This document shows positions 14,096 through 22,777 of a stretch of 64,000 bases of DNA, piece by piece. Within the stretch, counting starts at the first letter, position 1. Each line of letters starts with the position of its first letter. Both the position numbers and the translations under genes were made by a program. The notes beneath the pieces are model-generated. The model had not been told where the DNA came from and searched no databases. It saw only the letters and a list, made by a program, of their open reading frames with translations. The stretch comes from an uncultured Eisenbergiella sp. (lineage in GTDB: Bacteria; Bacillota; Clostridia; Lachnospirales; Lachnospiraceae), in NCBI GenBank assembly GCA_947627215.1, contig CANQVD010000012.1, positions 1 to 64,000 on the forward strand, read 5' to 3'.

Positions 14096-16078
14096 TTAAA
14101 ACACCCTCTGCTCGCTCACCGCTTCCGCAAACGGCCCCGGCAGCACCCGCGCGCCGCGGTGGTTCCCCAGATAGTCGGTATCGAAAACGATGTCCGTCCC
14201 GTCCGGATTCTCGTACCGCTCTTCCGGCTCAAAGGCCTTCCCCAGCGTATCCGAAGAGATGCGTCCGGCCTCAAAATCCCGGATCCGGTCATAGAGATCA
14301 GTTTTCAGGATGAAATGTCCGTCCGCTTCCTCCAGCTCGAGCTTCACCGGGCTTTCGGCATCGGTCAGGCTGTGTTTTTCCTTATTCCAGCCCTGCGCGC
14401 CCGCCAGATAGACGTTTCCGTCCGCCCAGACCGGAAGGGAATGATCGTGCCAGGGCTCCAGCCCCGCCATATCCGGCGTCTCATTCTCCATGTCGAAGTG
14501 GGAAATCCACTCGTCGTAGGTGATATAATCGTTCATCACATGGGTGCCGACCTCCCGGTTCTCCGTATAGACCTCGTCCCGGCTGTCGCTCTTGACCTCC
14601 GTCGCGTCCTTCGGCCATCTCTGCACGAAAATATTGTTGTAAAACCGGTCGTCCCCGTGCAGGATCGTCATGAAGCCCATGACCTCCGTCCGGTGCGGGA
14701 TATGGTAGGGCGTATACCGCAGGCCAGTTCCGCCGCCCACGCAGGTGAACGCGCCGCAGATCAGATTGTGCACCATGGCCACGCCCTGCGTCGCCATGCG
14801 CAGCGACACATCCGACAGCAGCAGGTTATGGTCGATCAGCGTAGGCCCATGCCCTACCTCCACGAAAATGTCCTGGCTCATCATGCCGCCCTTCAACTGT
14901 TTTGCGAAAGCGGGCCGCTGGTTGTCATGCAGCAGATTCTGCGTAATGCGCGTGCCCTGGGCCTCCCAGTCCGTCCAGATGCCCATGGTGCAGTGGTGGA
15001 TGTGATTCCGGCGCATGACGACGTCGATGGCCGCGTGCATCTTGATGCCCGCGATCTCCGCGCCGCCCAGCTCCATCATGTTGTTGATGTGATGGATATG
15101 GTTATCCTCGATCACCGAGAACACGCCGCCCATCCGGCCGATGATGCCTCCCTGCTCACAGTGATGGATGTTGTTGCGGCGGATGATGTGGCTTCCCACC
15201 TTTTCCTTCAGCCAGCCGTGATACTGGCCGCGGCACACTGCGTCCCTCTCCATCTGCGTCGGGCTTTTGACATGCTTATAGGTAAAATAATGCTCGTTGT
15301 CCGGATCCAGATACTTCCCCAGCCCGATTCCCGCACACTTGCTGTTGGAAATCTCGCAGTCCTCGATGATCCAGCCCTTCGACCAGTGCGGTCCGATCAT
15401 GCAGTCCTGAAAGGCCGCGGGCGGCGCCCATGTGGTGGCCGCCTTCGTGACCGCAAAGCCGCTGACCGTCAGATAGCCGACCCCTGTTTTGGAGGGCATG
15501 AAGCACTCCCGGCGCACGTTGATCTCCACGTTTTCCCGATTGGGATCGGCCCCCTGGAAATTGGCGAAAAACACGGTCCGGCCGTCCTGCTGCCTGGCAT
15601 ACCATTTCAGCCGGGATGCCTCCGGCTCCCAGGAGCATTCCCAGATCTCTCCCGCCAGGCATTCCTCCAGGCTTCCCGCTTCATAGAGCATCTTATCGTT
15701 CAGATAGACAGCCCCGGTATGCTTGGTTCGTCCGGCGAAATACCAGTCCCCATACACATACGTCGTATACGGATTATAATTCCCGAAGATCGAATTGTCC
15801 ACGCTGGCCGTCCAGACCGTACCTTCATAAAGCGTCCAGCCGGTCAGCACCTCCGCTCCCGTGATCACCGCCCCCAGCGGTTCCGCGCTCCGATACACGA
15901 TGCGCGCATCCTCCGTCCCGCCGTTCACCGGATCCACATACTCCCGGTAGACGCCCGGCGCCACCAGCACCTCGTCCCCGGCCCCGGCGATCCTCGCCGC
16001 TTCCCGGATCCGGCGGAACGGGGTTTCCTTCGTCCCGTTGCCGTCGCGGCCCGCATTGGCATTCACATAGATTCTCAT
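14096..16078 (-). CDS. Right-handed beta-helix glycoside hydrolase, GH141-like
   Basis: 660 residues. Start set at ATG 16078 because AAAAGGAGG lies about nine bases upstream; an in-frame ATG at 16111 lacks this. The start MRIYVNANAGRDGNGT with TPFRRIREAA is the DUF1565 entry common to beta-helix carbohydrate enzymes. Repeated turns of the type IIEDCEISNS, HIIRRNNIHHCEQGGI, VIEDNHIHHINN, VMRRNHIHHC and LIDHNLLLSDVS mark successive beta-helix coils. Length and order fit GH141, whose characterised members act on fucosyl or xylan linkages in plant glycans. No signal peptide, so it is probably cytoplasmic. Its stop codon abuts the stop of the convergent M56 gene (14095/14096). Confidence 0.7.
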   Translation of the reverse strand: MRIYVNANAGRDGNGTKETPFRRIREAARIAGAGDEVLVAPGVYREYVDPVNGGTEDARIVYRSAEPLGAVITGAEVLTGWTLYEGTVWTASVDNSIFGNYNPYTTYVYGDWYFAGRTKHTGAVYLNDKMLYEAGSLEECLAGEIWECSWEPEASRLKWYARQQDGRTVFFANFQGADPNRENVEINVRRECFMPSKTGVGYLTVSGFAVTKAATTWAPPAAFQDCMIGPHWSKGWIIEDCEISNSKCAGIGLGKYLDPDNEHYFTYKHVKSPTQMERDAVCRGQYHGWLKEKVGSHIIRRNNIHHCEQGGIIGRMGGVFSVIEDNHIHHINNMMELGGAEIAGIKMHAAIDVVMRRNHIHHCTMGIWTDWEAQGTRITQNLLHDNQRPAFAKQLKGGMMSQDIFVEVGHGPTLIDHNLLLSDVSLRMATQGVAMVHNLICGAFTCVGGGTGLRYTPYHIPHRTEVMGFMTILHGDDRFYNNIFVQRWPKDATEVKSDSRDEVYTENREVGTHVMNDYITYDEWISHFDMENETPDMAGLEPWHDHSLPVWADGNVYLAGAQGWNKEKHSLTDAESPVKLELEEADGHFILKTDLYDRIRDFEAGRISSDTLGKAFEPEERYENPDGTDIVFDTDYLGNHRGARVLPGPFAEAVSEQRVF

Positions 16079-16185
16079 AAGCTTCGGCCTCCTTTTTTTC
16101 ATGGGAAACATTCAAACTGTTCCGGCTCTGCATCCCGATCTATACATGCTGCCGGAAATGCCGGTATTTTCGATCTGTTAAAAAC

Positions 16186-16213
16186 ATTATCCCGCATTTT
16201 TTTCACTTGTCAA
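16186..16213 (-). promoter_or_regulatory. Promoter of the GH141-like gene
   Basis: On the minus strand, TTGACA (16208-16213), 16 bp, GATAAT (16186-16191). The leader to the ATG at 16078 is about 100 nt. Confidence 0.7.
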
Positions 16214-16251
16214 CTCCCAACCGGATTGTAAATCTATTTTTATAATTCTAG

Positions 16252-16280
16252 TTGACAATTTGCTCATCCCATGCTATCGT
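16252..16280 (+). promoter_or_regulatory. Promoter of birA
   Basis: TTGACA (16252-16257), 17 bp, TATCGT (16275-16280). Start expected near 16287, only about 14 nt before the ATG, with GGAGTG between. It is back to back with the GH141 promoter 38 bp away. Confidence 0.65.
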
Positions 16281-16300
16281 AAAAACCGGAGTGATCAGAC

Positions 16301-17269
16301 ATGGACAAAAAAGAGACCCTTCTGAACATACTGGAGCATACGGATGCCTTCATCTCAGGCAGCGAACTGGCCGCGCGGCTGGGCGTCACCCGTGCGGCCG
16401 TCTGGAAATATATCCGCATGCTGGAGGGCGAAGGCTGTGAAATCGAGGCCGTGACAAACCGGGGCTACCGCCTCTCCCCTTCCAACGATATGATCACGGC
16501 GGAGGGCATCCGGCGGGAGCTGGGAGAACTGTCCGGACAGTTCTCCATAGAGGTCGTACGGGAATGCACCTCCACCAATTCCGTTCTGAAGGAAAAGGCG
16601 GCCGGCCTGCCGGAATGGTATACCCTGATCGCCGGAAGTCAGTCGGATGGGCGGGGACGGCGAAACCGCTCCTTTCACTCTCCGGCGGGAACCGGTCTCT
16701 ATATGAGCGTCCTGCTGCGCCCGCAGCTCCCCATCGGGGACGCCGTGCTCATCACCGCAGCAGCGGCCGTGGCGGTATGCCGTGCGTTAGAGGAGCTGTC
16801 CGGCGTTTGCCCCGGAATCAAATGGGTCAACGACATCCTTTTATATGGAAGGAAAATCTGCGGCATCCTCTCCGAAGCCAGCCTGGATATGGAATCCGGC
16901 GCTGTGGAATCCGTCATTCTGGGCGTGGGGATCAACGTGACGCCTCCCGCGGAAGGCTTCCCGCCCGCACTGTCCGACACCGCGGGCGCGGTGTTTCCCA
17001 ACAGGCAGCGCAATATGCGCAGCCGCATGGCAGCGGCCTTTCTGCGGCATTTTTTCCGGATTTATGCAGACTTCCCGAACCGCGGCTTCGTGCCGGAATA
17101 TCGGTCCCTGAATGTTCTGCCCGGACGCAGGATTCTCGTCCTGCAGGCCGGAGGGTCCCGCCCCGCCGCTGCGTTGGACATCGACGACCGGTGCAGGCTC
17201 ACCGTGCGGTATGACGACGGAACGCAGGAAGCGCTGTCCTCCGGGGAAGTCAGCGTTCTTCCCGACTGA
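16301..17269 (+). CDS. birA: Bifunctional biotin-[acetyl-CoA carboxylase] ligase / biotin repressor
   Basis: 322 residues; the N-terminal winged helix (residues 5-62, SGSELAARLGVTRAAVWKYI) marks the DNA-binding class of BirA. The catalytic part carries STNSVLKEKA, the biotinyl-AMP loop GRGRRNRSFHSP (usual GRGRxGRxW, here with N and F), KWVNDILLYGRKICGILSE and GVGINV. The C-terminal SH3-like domain ends VLPD. The enzyme activates biotin with ATP and transfers it to carboxylase carrier proteins; with biotinyl-AMP bound it can repress biotin genes. bioY lies downstream on the same strand, a typical biotin-salvage pair. No canonical BirA box was recognised. Confidence 0.95.
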   Translation: MDKKETLLNILEHTDAFISGSELAARLGVTRAAVWKYIRMLEGEGCEIEAVTNRGYRLSPSNDMITAEGIRRELGELSGQFSIEVVRECTSTNSVLKEKAAGLPEWYTLIAGSQSDGRGRRNRSFHSPAGTGLYMSVLLRPQLPIGDAVLITAAAAVAVCRALEELSGVCPGIKWVNDILLYGRKICGILSEASLDMESGAVESVILGVGINVTPPAEGFPPALSDTAGAVFPNRQRNMRSRMAAAFLRHFFRIYADFPNRGFVPEYRSLNVLPGRRILVLQAGGSRPAAALDIDDRCRLTVRYDDGTQEALSSGEVSVLPD

Positions 17270-17319
17270 CCGGCCGGGGATCCCCGACCGATTTTCGTCC
17301 GCTCTTATGCAAAACATTG

Positions 17320-17340
17320 GACCGGTCTCGCCGGTCTTTT
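17320..17340 (+). terminator. Terminator or attenuator between birA and bioY
   Basis: GACCGG (17320-17325), loop TCTCG, CCGGTC (17331-17336), then TTTT. It lies 20 bp before the bioY ATG, so read-through is needed for co-transcription unless bioY has its own promoter, which I do not see. Confidence 0.65.
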
Positions 17341-17360
17341 CAACTGAAAGGAGAATTCTC

Positions 17361-17930
17361 ATGTACCAGACATCAAAAACATATCCGACCAAAAGAGCCT
17401 TTGCCGCCGCTGACCTCGTCTATATCGCCCTGGCCTCCGCGCTGATCGCCATCTGTTCCTGGATCAGCATCCCCACGCAGATTCCCTTCACGCTGCAGAC
17501 CTTCGCCATCTTCTGCGTGATATCCGTGCTGGGCGGCCGGCGCGGCACCGCCGCCGTCATCGTCTATCTGCTTCTGGGGGCCGTCGGCATCCCCGTATTC
17601 GCGGGCTTCAAAGGCGGCATCGGCGCCATTCTGGGCAATACCGGCGGCTATATGGTCGGCTTTCTGTTCATCTGCCTGTCCTACTGGCTGGCGACCGGAC
17701 TTTTCGGAAAAAAGCTGTGGGCAGAAGCCCTGTCCCTGACCGTCGGCCTGCTGGTGTGCTACGCCTTCGGAACGGCATGGTTCATGCTTCTCTATGCCCG
17801 CGCCTCCGGCTCCATCGGCATCATGACGGCTCTGAGCTGGTGCGTATTCCCGTTCGTCATTCCGGATCTGGTCAAGCTCGCCCTGGCCCTTTCACTGGCC
17901 CGCCGCATTCCCGCCGTTCCGGAACGCTGA
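17361..17930 (+). CDS. bioY: Biotin transporter S component
   Basis: 189 residues; ATG at 17361 behind GAAAGGAG. A six-helix membrane protein of standard BioY length with the family signature IPTQIPFTLQTFAIFCVISV at residues 37-56, then a Gly-rich helix region (LGGRRGTAAVIVYLLLGAVG) and GGTGG-like GNTGGYMVGF. BioY binds biotin and works alone or with the EcfAAT energy-coupling module encoded elsewhere. Its location after birA suggests this organism scavenges biotin. Confidence 0.95.
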   Translation: MYQTSKTYPTKRAFAAADLVYIALASALIAICSWISIPTQIPFTLQTFAIFCVISVLGGRRGTAAVIVYLLLGAVGIPVFAGFKGGIGAILGNTGGYMVGFLFICLSYWLATGLFGKKLWAEALSLTVGLLVCYAFGTAWFMLLYARASGSIGIMTALSWCVFPFVIPDLVKLALALSLARRIPAVPER

Positions 17931-17959
17931 ACCTGAAAAAGAAGAATCCGGCCGCGGTT

Positions 17960-19216
17960 TCACCTGCGGCCGATCAGACTGTGCAGGAGTTTTTTCTTCG
18001 GATCCGGCTGCTGCCGCTGATCCTCCGCCGTTTTTCTGCGGAACTCTCGCTCCGTCTCCTGTCTGGCCGCAGCGATTTCCTCCGGGTCCGCGCCATAGCC
18101 GGACCTGAAATAATCCCGAAAGACCTGCGGGCAATCCGGCGGCATGCTCCTCCGAAAATTCTCGCAGATTTCCTCCCACGCCTCATCGCAGGCTTCCTGA
18201 TACGCATTGCGCGCGACCTCCAGCGACCCGAACGCGTCGCCGTCATCCAGCACGTATCCCACGGTGCCGGCCTGCACATCGGTGGACGCGCGCAGAACGC
18301 CGTAGCAGCAGACCCTTTCCGGCCGCTTCCCTTTTCCGGCCCTCATCCCCCGCCCCGGTTCCCGCTCCTCTTTCCGCAGGATTTCTTTTTTCTCCGGATA
18401 GCCCGGATGATTCCCCTGATACAGATTTCTTCCGATGATATAAAGGGCGCATCCCGTGCGCGAATCGACCTTCAGCGGAAAAAACATATCCCGCCGTCCG
18501 CCTTCCCTGTTCAGCCCCCTGAAAAACGCTTCGCATTCCCCGTCGGAAAATCTTTTTCTGTCATCAAAAAGCGCATATCCCTTTTCCCTGCAATAGGCCT
18601 CCAGCAGACAGAGCGTTTTATCCATCCGCCTGGCGCGGATTTTTTTCCTCTTCTCCGTCAGCGGATATCCGGCGTCATAAAAGAATGCCCGGATCTCCAT
18701 GTGGGCCGCGCGCTCCAGAACGGTTTCCCCGAGCTCTGAAAGCAGCTCCCAGGGCGGCTCGGCAAAAGGGCTTTCCCGTAGCCTTTCCCCGATCGCTTCG
18801 CCTTCCTTCTCCCAGGATTCCGTCAGCTCTCTGATATACTTCTGCATCCGTCCCCGAAGCTCCTTTTCCTCCGTGCCCAGACAGACCGCGAGCAGCGGCC
18901 TCAGAAAATCGCCCGGATCGTTCTCCGTCCCCAGGCTGTCCTGATAAAGCGCCCGCCTTCCGTTCAGGATCAGAAAAAGCTGCCGGGCAAAGGCTTCCGG
19001 CGCTTCCTTTCCCTCCCGCAAAAGCTCCATATGCTCCTGCAGCCGGAACAGATAACTCCCCTGAGCATCCGCAGTGCCGTTCTTCTTTTTTTCCAGGAAC
19101 TGCCGGTACAGGCGTTCCTGTTCCTCCCGGAAGAAACGGAAGATGACGGAATCCGATTCGAACAGTCTGTAATCCGTCCGTATGCTCCTGTAAAAATCGT
19201 CCCTGATCCCGCCCAT
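17960..19216 (-). CDS. Hypothetical protein, second gene of an uncharacterised pair
   Basis: 418 residues, soluble, charged, without signal peptide or membrane helix. The N-terminal 190 residues are mostly helical (IFRFFREEQERLYRQFLEKK). Residues 280-345 look alpha/beta with CALYIIGRNLYQGNHPGYPE and AGTVGYVLDDGDAFGSLEVA. The C-terminus is a basic, Gln/Arg-rich tail (EFRRKTAEDQRQQPDPKKKL). No family recognised. It starts 2 bp after the stop of the upstream gene (19219), so the two are surely co-transcribed and probably translationally coupled. The pair is divergent from the AAA+ gene at 20373. Confidence 0.75.
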   Translation of the reverse strand: MGGIRDDFYRSIRTDYRLFESDSVIFRFFREEQERLYRQFLEKKKNGTADAQGSYLFRLQEHMELLREGKEAPEAFARQLFLILNGRRALYQDSLGTENDPGDFLRPLLAVCLGTEEKELRGRMQKYIRELTESWEKEGEAIGERLRESPFAEPPWELLSELGETVLERAAHMEIRAFFYDAGYPLTEKRKKIRARRMDKTLCLLEAYCREKGYALFDDRKRFSDGECEAFFRGLNREGGRRDMFFPLKVDSRTGCALYIIGRNLYQGNHPGYPEKKEILRKEEREPGRGMRAGKGKRPERVCCYGVLRASTDVQAGTVGYVLDDGDAFGSLEVARNAYQEACDEAWEEICENFRRSMPPDCPQVFRDYFRSGYGADPEEIAAARQETEREFRRKTAEDQRQQPDPKKKLLHSLIGRR

Positions 19217-19218
19217 CG

Positions 19219-20160
19219 TTATTCCTCCGATTCCTGCCGCCGCATGACGCGATACGCTTTTTTCAGATAAACGAGCGCCGTAAAATAGTCCTCCTCCCCG
19301 TTTCCGACGCTGTATCCCTGTTTTTGCAGGTAAATCCCCAGAAGCATTTCCATATGACGGTTAAAACGAAGCGGCTGATAATTTTTTTCCGGATAGCGGA
19401 ATATCTCTTCATATCGCCCGCAGTATTCCCCGGCGAATTCAAAGCTTTCTTTCAGACGTTTTCTCTGTTCCTCCTGCCGCCGTCTCAGATCCTCCTGTTC
19501 CTGCTGATACTTCTCATATTCCCGCAGGTACTCCTCATAGTCCTCTTTCCGACCGTCCTCATCCCCCAAAGCTTCCTCCTCGTCTTCGGCATCGTCCATA
19601 AGACTGTCGTAAAACTCTTTTTCAAGCTTTTTCTGCTCCTCCGTCTGGATCATCTTCCAGCGCAGGTCAGCCTCCTCCGGAATCTCCTTTTCCGTCAAAA
19701 CATGATATATCTCCGACATCGTCTGATATAAAGGATACCCGATCTTTCTCGTCACAAGGCCGATCCCCGAGCTGATATCCATTTCCTCTTCCTCCGACCG
19801 AAGCTCCTCCAGAAGCTCCGCAAAGGTCACTTTCTCCGGCGAAAAGGCGTCATATGCGCCGTTCTCACGATAAAACGTGTACGGCGTCGTCACGGCCCGG
19901 ACGGCGCAGTACAGCAGACTCCGGTACTGCCGGCAGAGCTCCGGCTCGAATTCCGGGATCCACTCCGAAATCTCCCCGATCCCCTCCATGATCCCGTCGA
20001 TCAGGGCGCGCGTTTTGTCCTCCGAATAGGTTCCCTTCTCGTCCAGCAAAAGCGGCCGGATCCTCTGTTCAAACCCTCCCGCGCACATTTTTATTTTCTG
20101 CAGCAGCTCCATGATCTTCTGATCCCGGAAGCGCAGGCCGGCTTCCTTTTCTTCTCCCAT
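19219..20160 (-). CDS. Hypothetical acidic coiled-coil protein, first gene of the pair
   Basis: 313 residues. Residues 1-160 are helical with Trp/Tyr-rich faces (ISEWIPEFEPELCRQYRSLL). Residues 175-245 are a strongly acidic and then Gln/Glu/Arg-rich coiled coil (DAEDEEEALGDEDGRKEDYE followed by KYQQEQEDLRRRQEEQRKRL). The end (YFTALVYLKKAYRVMRRQ) looks like a single TPR-type helix pair. No catalytic motif seen. ATG at 20160; 212 bp separate it from the divergent AAA+ gene, suggesting shared control. Function unknown. Confidence 0.75.
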   Translation of the reverse strand: MGEEKEAGLRFRDQKIMELLQKIKMCAGGFEQRIRPLLLDEKGTYSEDKTRALIDGIMEGIGEISEWIPEFEPELCRQYRSLLYCAVRAVTTPYTFYRENGAYDAFSPEKVTFAELLEELRSEEEEMDISSGIGLVTRKIGYPLYQTMSEIYHVLTEKEIPEEADLRWKMIQTEEQKKLEKEFYDSLMDDAEDEEEALGDEDGRKEDYEEYLREYEKYQQEQEDLRRRQEEQRKRLKESFEFAGEYCGRYEEIFRYPEKNYQPLRFNRHMEMLLGIYLQKQGYSVGNGEEDYFTALVYLKKAYRVMRRQESEE

Positions 20161-20372
20161 AACCGTTTCCTCTCCCTTTCGTTTTCTGACGATTCCTCCC
20201 GATGTCCCGTTTTCCGGATCGATTTTCTCCTGCGCGGAATCTTTTTTATTATACTAACGATTTTTCTTTATTTCAATCGTATTTTTTACGATCAGACTTT
20301 TTCGCGCGTTGTAAAGTGATATCTGTCACCGAGAACCGCCATATTTCAGAAAGCATTCTGAGGAGGTACGCC

Positions 20373-21686
20373 ATGAGAAGAGAAACAGCGTTTGACTTCT
20401 GGAAAAGATATCTTCATCTCGTTCATAACGGCCGGGGCACGATGAACGTCGAAAATCCGTTATGCAAATTCGCCCTGCAGGTCCATGCGGGAGAATACAA
20501 TGCGCTGTCGGATGAAGAATATGCTGAGATTTTGAAAGATTACAAACAGTTCAACGCGATCTGGAAGGAGATGAACCAGCGTCCCGCGGGGGACGTCCTT
20601 CTTGAGGCCCTGCGGATGACGCAGATCGACGACGACTCCATCGATCACATCGCCGGTGTCCTCGCCAGACACTCCGAGCATTCCGATTACCTGCGGCAGG
20701 CGAAAGCGGACGATCAAAAAGCATCCCCGGCCTCCGAGACATGGGATACCGGACAAAGCGAATCCGACGGGGCGGACGATCCTCTTTCTCCCAGGGAAAT
20801 CTACGAATCCCTCTGCGGCAGGATCCGCGGACAGGAGGATGCCAAAAAAGCGGCTTCCCTGCTGCTCTTCAACCATCTGCAGGGCCGCCGCTCCTCCGCC
20901 GTATTCTGCGGCCCCTCCGGCTGCGGAAAATCTGAAATATGGCGGTATCTGTCGAAGGAATATCCTGGCCTCATCCGGATCATGGATGCCAGCCGGCTGA
21001 GCGCGGACGGCTGGAGGGGAAGCCTTCATCTGCGCGATATTTTTTCCGATATTCCCGCGGAGGACCTGGAGGCGCGCGGCCTGATCGTCGTTTTGGACGA
21101 GGCGGACAAAATATGCTGCGAATCCGCGGTCGGCGCCAGCGGAACCAACTACAATCTCCTCATTCAGAACAACCTGCTGAAAATGCTGGACGGCGATGTG
21201 ATCGAGTTCGGAGAGGAGGACAAAAAGCCCGCCTTTTCCGTGGATTGCTCACGCGTTTCCATCGTCCTCCTGGGCGCGTTTGAGACCCTCCTGCAGAAGA
21301 AAAGCCACGGCGGCGGCATCGGATTCGGCGCCGCTCCCCGTGTGGAATGCGATTACGGCAACACGGAGCTCACCTACAGCGATATGATCGGCGCAGGCAT
21401 GCGCCGGGAGATCGCCGGGCGCATCAACCGCATCGTTTCCCTCCGGCCGCTCTCCGTTTCGGACTACAGGGAAATCCTCACCGGTCCCGTTCTGAACGAT
21501 CTGCAGTCCGCCGGACAGTATACGATCACCATAGAAAATGCCGCTGCCGATTTTCTTTCCGCTCAGGCCGCGGCTTCCGGTCTCGGTGTCCGCTGGATGC
21601 GCTCTCAGATCATGAACGCCATCGACGATCTGATCTTCAACGATCCGCATGCCGGTCATTATACCATATCCGCTGCGCGGATATGA
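20373..21686 (+). CDS. ClpX-like AAA+ ATPase without zinc domain
   Basis: 437 residues; ATG at 20373 with GAGGAGG upstream (an earlier in-frame start at 20202 lacks one). Residues 1-110 are a helical N-terminal domain unlike the ClpX zinc finger. The ATPase core begins IRGQEDAKKA (151-160). Walker A is GPSGCGKS (180-187) and Walker B IVVLDEAD (238-245). RREIAGRINRIV supplies a sensor/arginine-finger region and the C-terminal small domain ends near 430. The architecture resembles a HslU/ClpX unfoldase motor, but the usual LGF/IGF-type ClpP-docking loop was not identified. A stand-alone remodelling role with the two divergent unknown genes is inferred from context only. Confidence 0.8.
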   Translation: MRRETAFDFWKRYLHLVHNGRGTMNVENPLCKFALQVHAGEYNALSDEEYAEILKDYKQFNAIWKEMNQRPAGDVLLEALRMTQIDDDSIDHIAGVLARHSEHSDYLRQAKADDQKASPASETWDTGQSESDGADDPLSPREIYESLCGRIRGQEDAKKAASLLLFNHLQGRRSSAVFCGPSGCGKSEIWRYLSKEYPGLIRIMDASRLSADGWRGSLHLRDIFSDIPAEDLEARGLIVVLDEADKICCESAVGASGTNYNLLIQNNLLKMLDGDVIEFGEEDKKPAFSVDCSRVSIVLLGAFETLLQKKSHGGGIGFGAAPRVECDYGNTELTYSDMIGAGMRREIAGRINRIVSLRPLSVSDYREILTGPVLNDLQSAGQYTITIENAAADFLSAQAAASGLGVRWMRSQIMNAIDDLIFNDPHAGHYTISAARI

Positions 21687-21720
21687 TGCCTCCGGCGGAT
21701 CTTACGCGCTGACGGCGCCG

Positions 21721-21767
21721 TATCATAACTATCGTTATGATAGCAACGCGGCCCCTTCCGGGGCCGC
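21721..21767. repeat. Two perfect hairpins between convergent genes
   Basis: TATCATAAC-TATC-GTTATGATA (21721-21742) followed by GCGGCCCC-TTCC-GGGGCCGC (21748-21767). They lie between the AAA+ stop (21686) and the DUF3881 stop (21779). There is no strong T-run, but they are well placed to stop or stabilise both transcripts. Confidence 0.6.
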
Positions 21768-21778
21768 CGGATGCGTCT

Positions 21779-22663
21779 TCACTCGCCCGGATAATTGATG
21801 AAGCCCTGCAGCCAGACGGAACCCCGGAAGCGCCGGCCGGCCATGGGCTCTCCCACCAGATCCATGGCGTTGATGCATACCTGGAACTCCAGATCGTTGC
21901 AGCTTAAGGACAGGAGAAAAAGCCTCTCTCCCGTCAGCGCGTTTTTCTCCTCCCTGCAGTCCAGGATCTCCCCCAGCACGGAATACTGATCGCATTCCAC
22001 GCCGTAGGGCATGAAATAAGTGTCCACCAGGCTGAACACGTCCGTTTTCTGGATCCTTCTGGAGATCGCCGTATAGGTATCCATATCCTCCAGCGTCAGG
22101 CTTTCGATGGCGTCCTCGTCCCCGCACCGCGCCGCCTGGATCAGGCGGTTCCTCACCACGGTATCCTTCTGGATCTTTTTCTTCTGCCACTCGCTTTTTC
22201 GGATCGGCATCATGATCGTGCCCTGGCAGGAAAGCGCGGAAAGGCTTACGGTGGTCCCGCTCACCGGCAGACGGTCCGCATTCTGATATTTCAGATAGGG
22301 AATCATATTCTGCAGGTAAAAGATCAGGGATACGCCCACCTTCGGATCCTCACAGATCCCCGCATAGGATTCCCGGAAGGCGTGCCGTTCCACGGAAACG
22401 TCCTCCGCTGTGCTCACCGCTCGGGTTTTCAGATAGGGATAATAATAATCGTAGGAAAAATTATCCTCCTCATCGAATTCCCCGCAGACCGCGATCCCGA
22501 CTCCCCCGGCAAAATCCCTGTCAAATTCCGCAAGCAGGCTCTGATCGTCCTTTGAAATATAGGCCCGCTCCGTCGCGCCGAGAACCGTATCCCGGATGAG
22601 CTGCCTGATCATCTTTTTCTCCGTATATTCGCTGAAACCGACAGCCCGCAAAAATTTGTGCAA
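21779..22663 (-). CDS. DUF3881 family protein
   Basis: 294 residues. The best start is TTG at 22663: it sits five bases after GGAGGTGA and gives (M)HKFLRAVGFSEY, the N-terminus I recall for DUF3881. The GTG at 22672 would overlap the ribosome binding site. Conserved stretches include DFAGGVGIAVCGEFDEEDNF, AGICEDPKVGVSLIFYLQNM, SLTLEDMDTYTAISRRIQK and FSLVDTYFMPYGVECDQYSV. The family is essentially confined to Lachnospiraceae and has no assigned function. Soluble and acidic. Last gene of the long minus-strand core cluster, 114 bp after serS. Confidence 0.85.
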   Translation of the reverse strand: MHKFLRAVGFSEYTEKKMIRQLIRDTVLGATERAYISKDDQSLLAEFDRDFAGGVGIAVCGEFDEEDNFSYDYYYPYLKTRAVSTAEDVSVERHAFRESYAGICEDPKVGVSLIFYLQNMIPYLKYQNADRLPVSGTTVSLSALSCQGTIMMPIRKSEWQKKKIQKDTVVRNRLIQAARCGDEDAIESLTLEDMDTYTAISRRIQKTDVFSLVDTYFMPYGVECDQYSVLGEILDCREEKNALTGERLFLLSLSCNDLEFQVCINAMDLVGEPMAGRRFRGSVWLQGFINYPGE

Positions 22664-22777
22664 GAATCTCACCTCCCTTTCGCCGGACCTTCCTCTGCAC
22701 CCGCCGGCTCCGGAAAAGCTTTTCCTTTTTTCGCCGGCAGATGTATTTTGGTTTACATAACATGAAATCGGTTTCTT

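Noticed and set aside
16205-16260. TTGTCAAC and GTTGACAA as a BirA operator
   Set aside because: They are the two back-to-back -35 boxes and are 36 bp apart, much more than the roughly 15-bp spacing of known BirA boxes.
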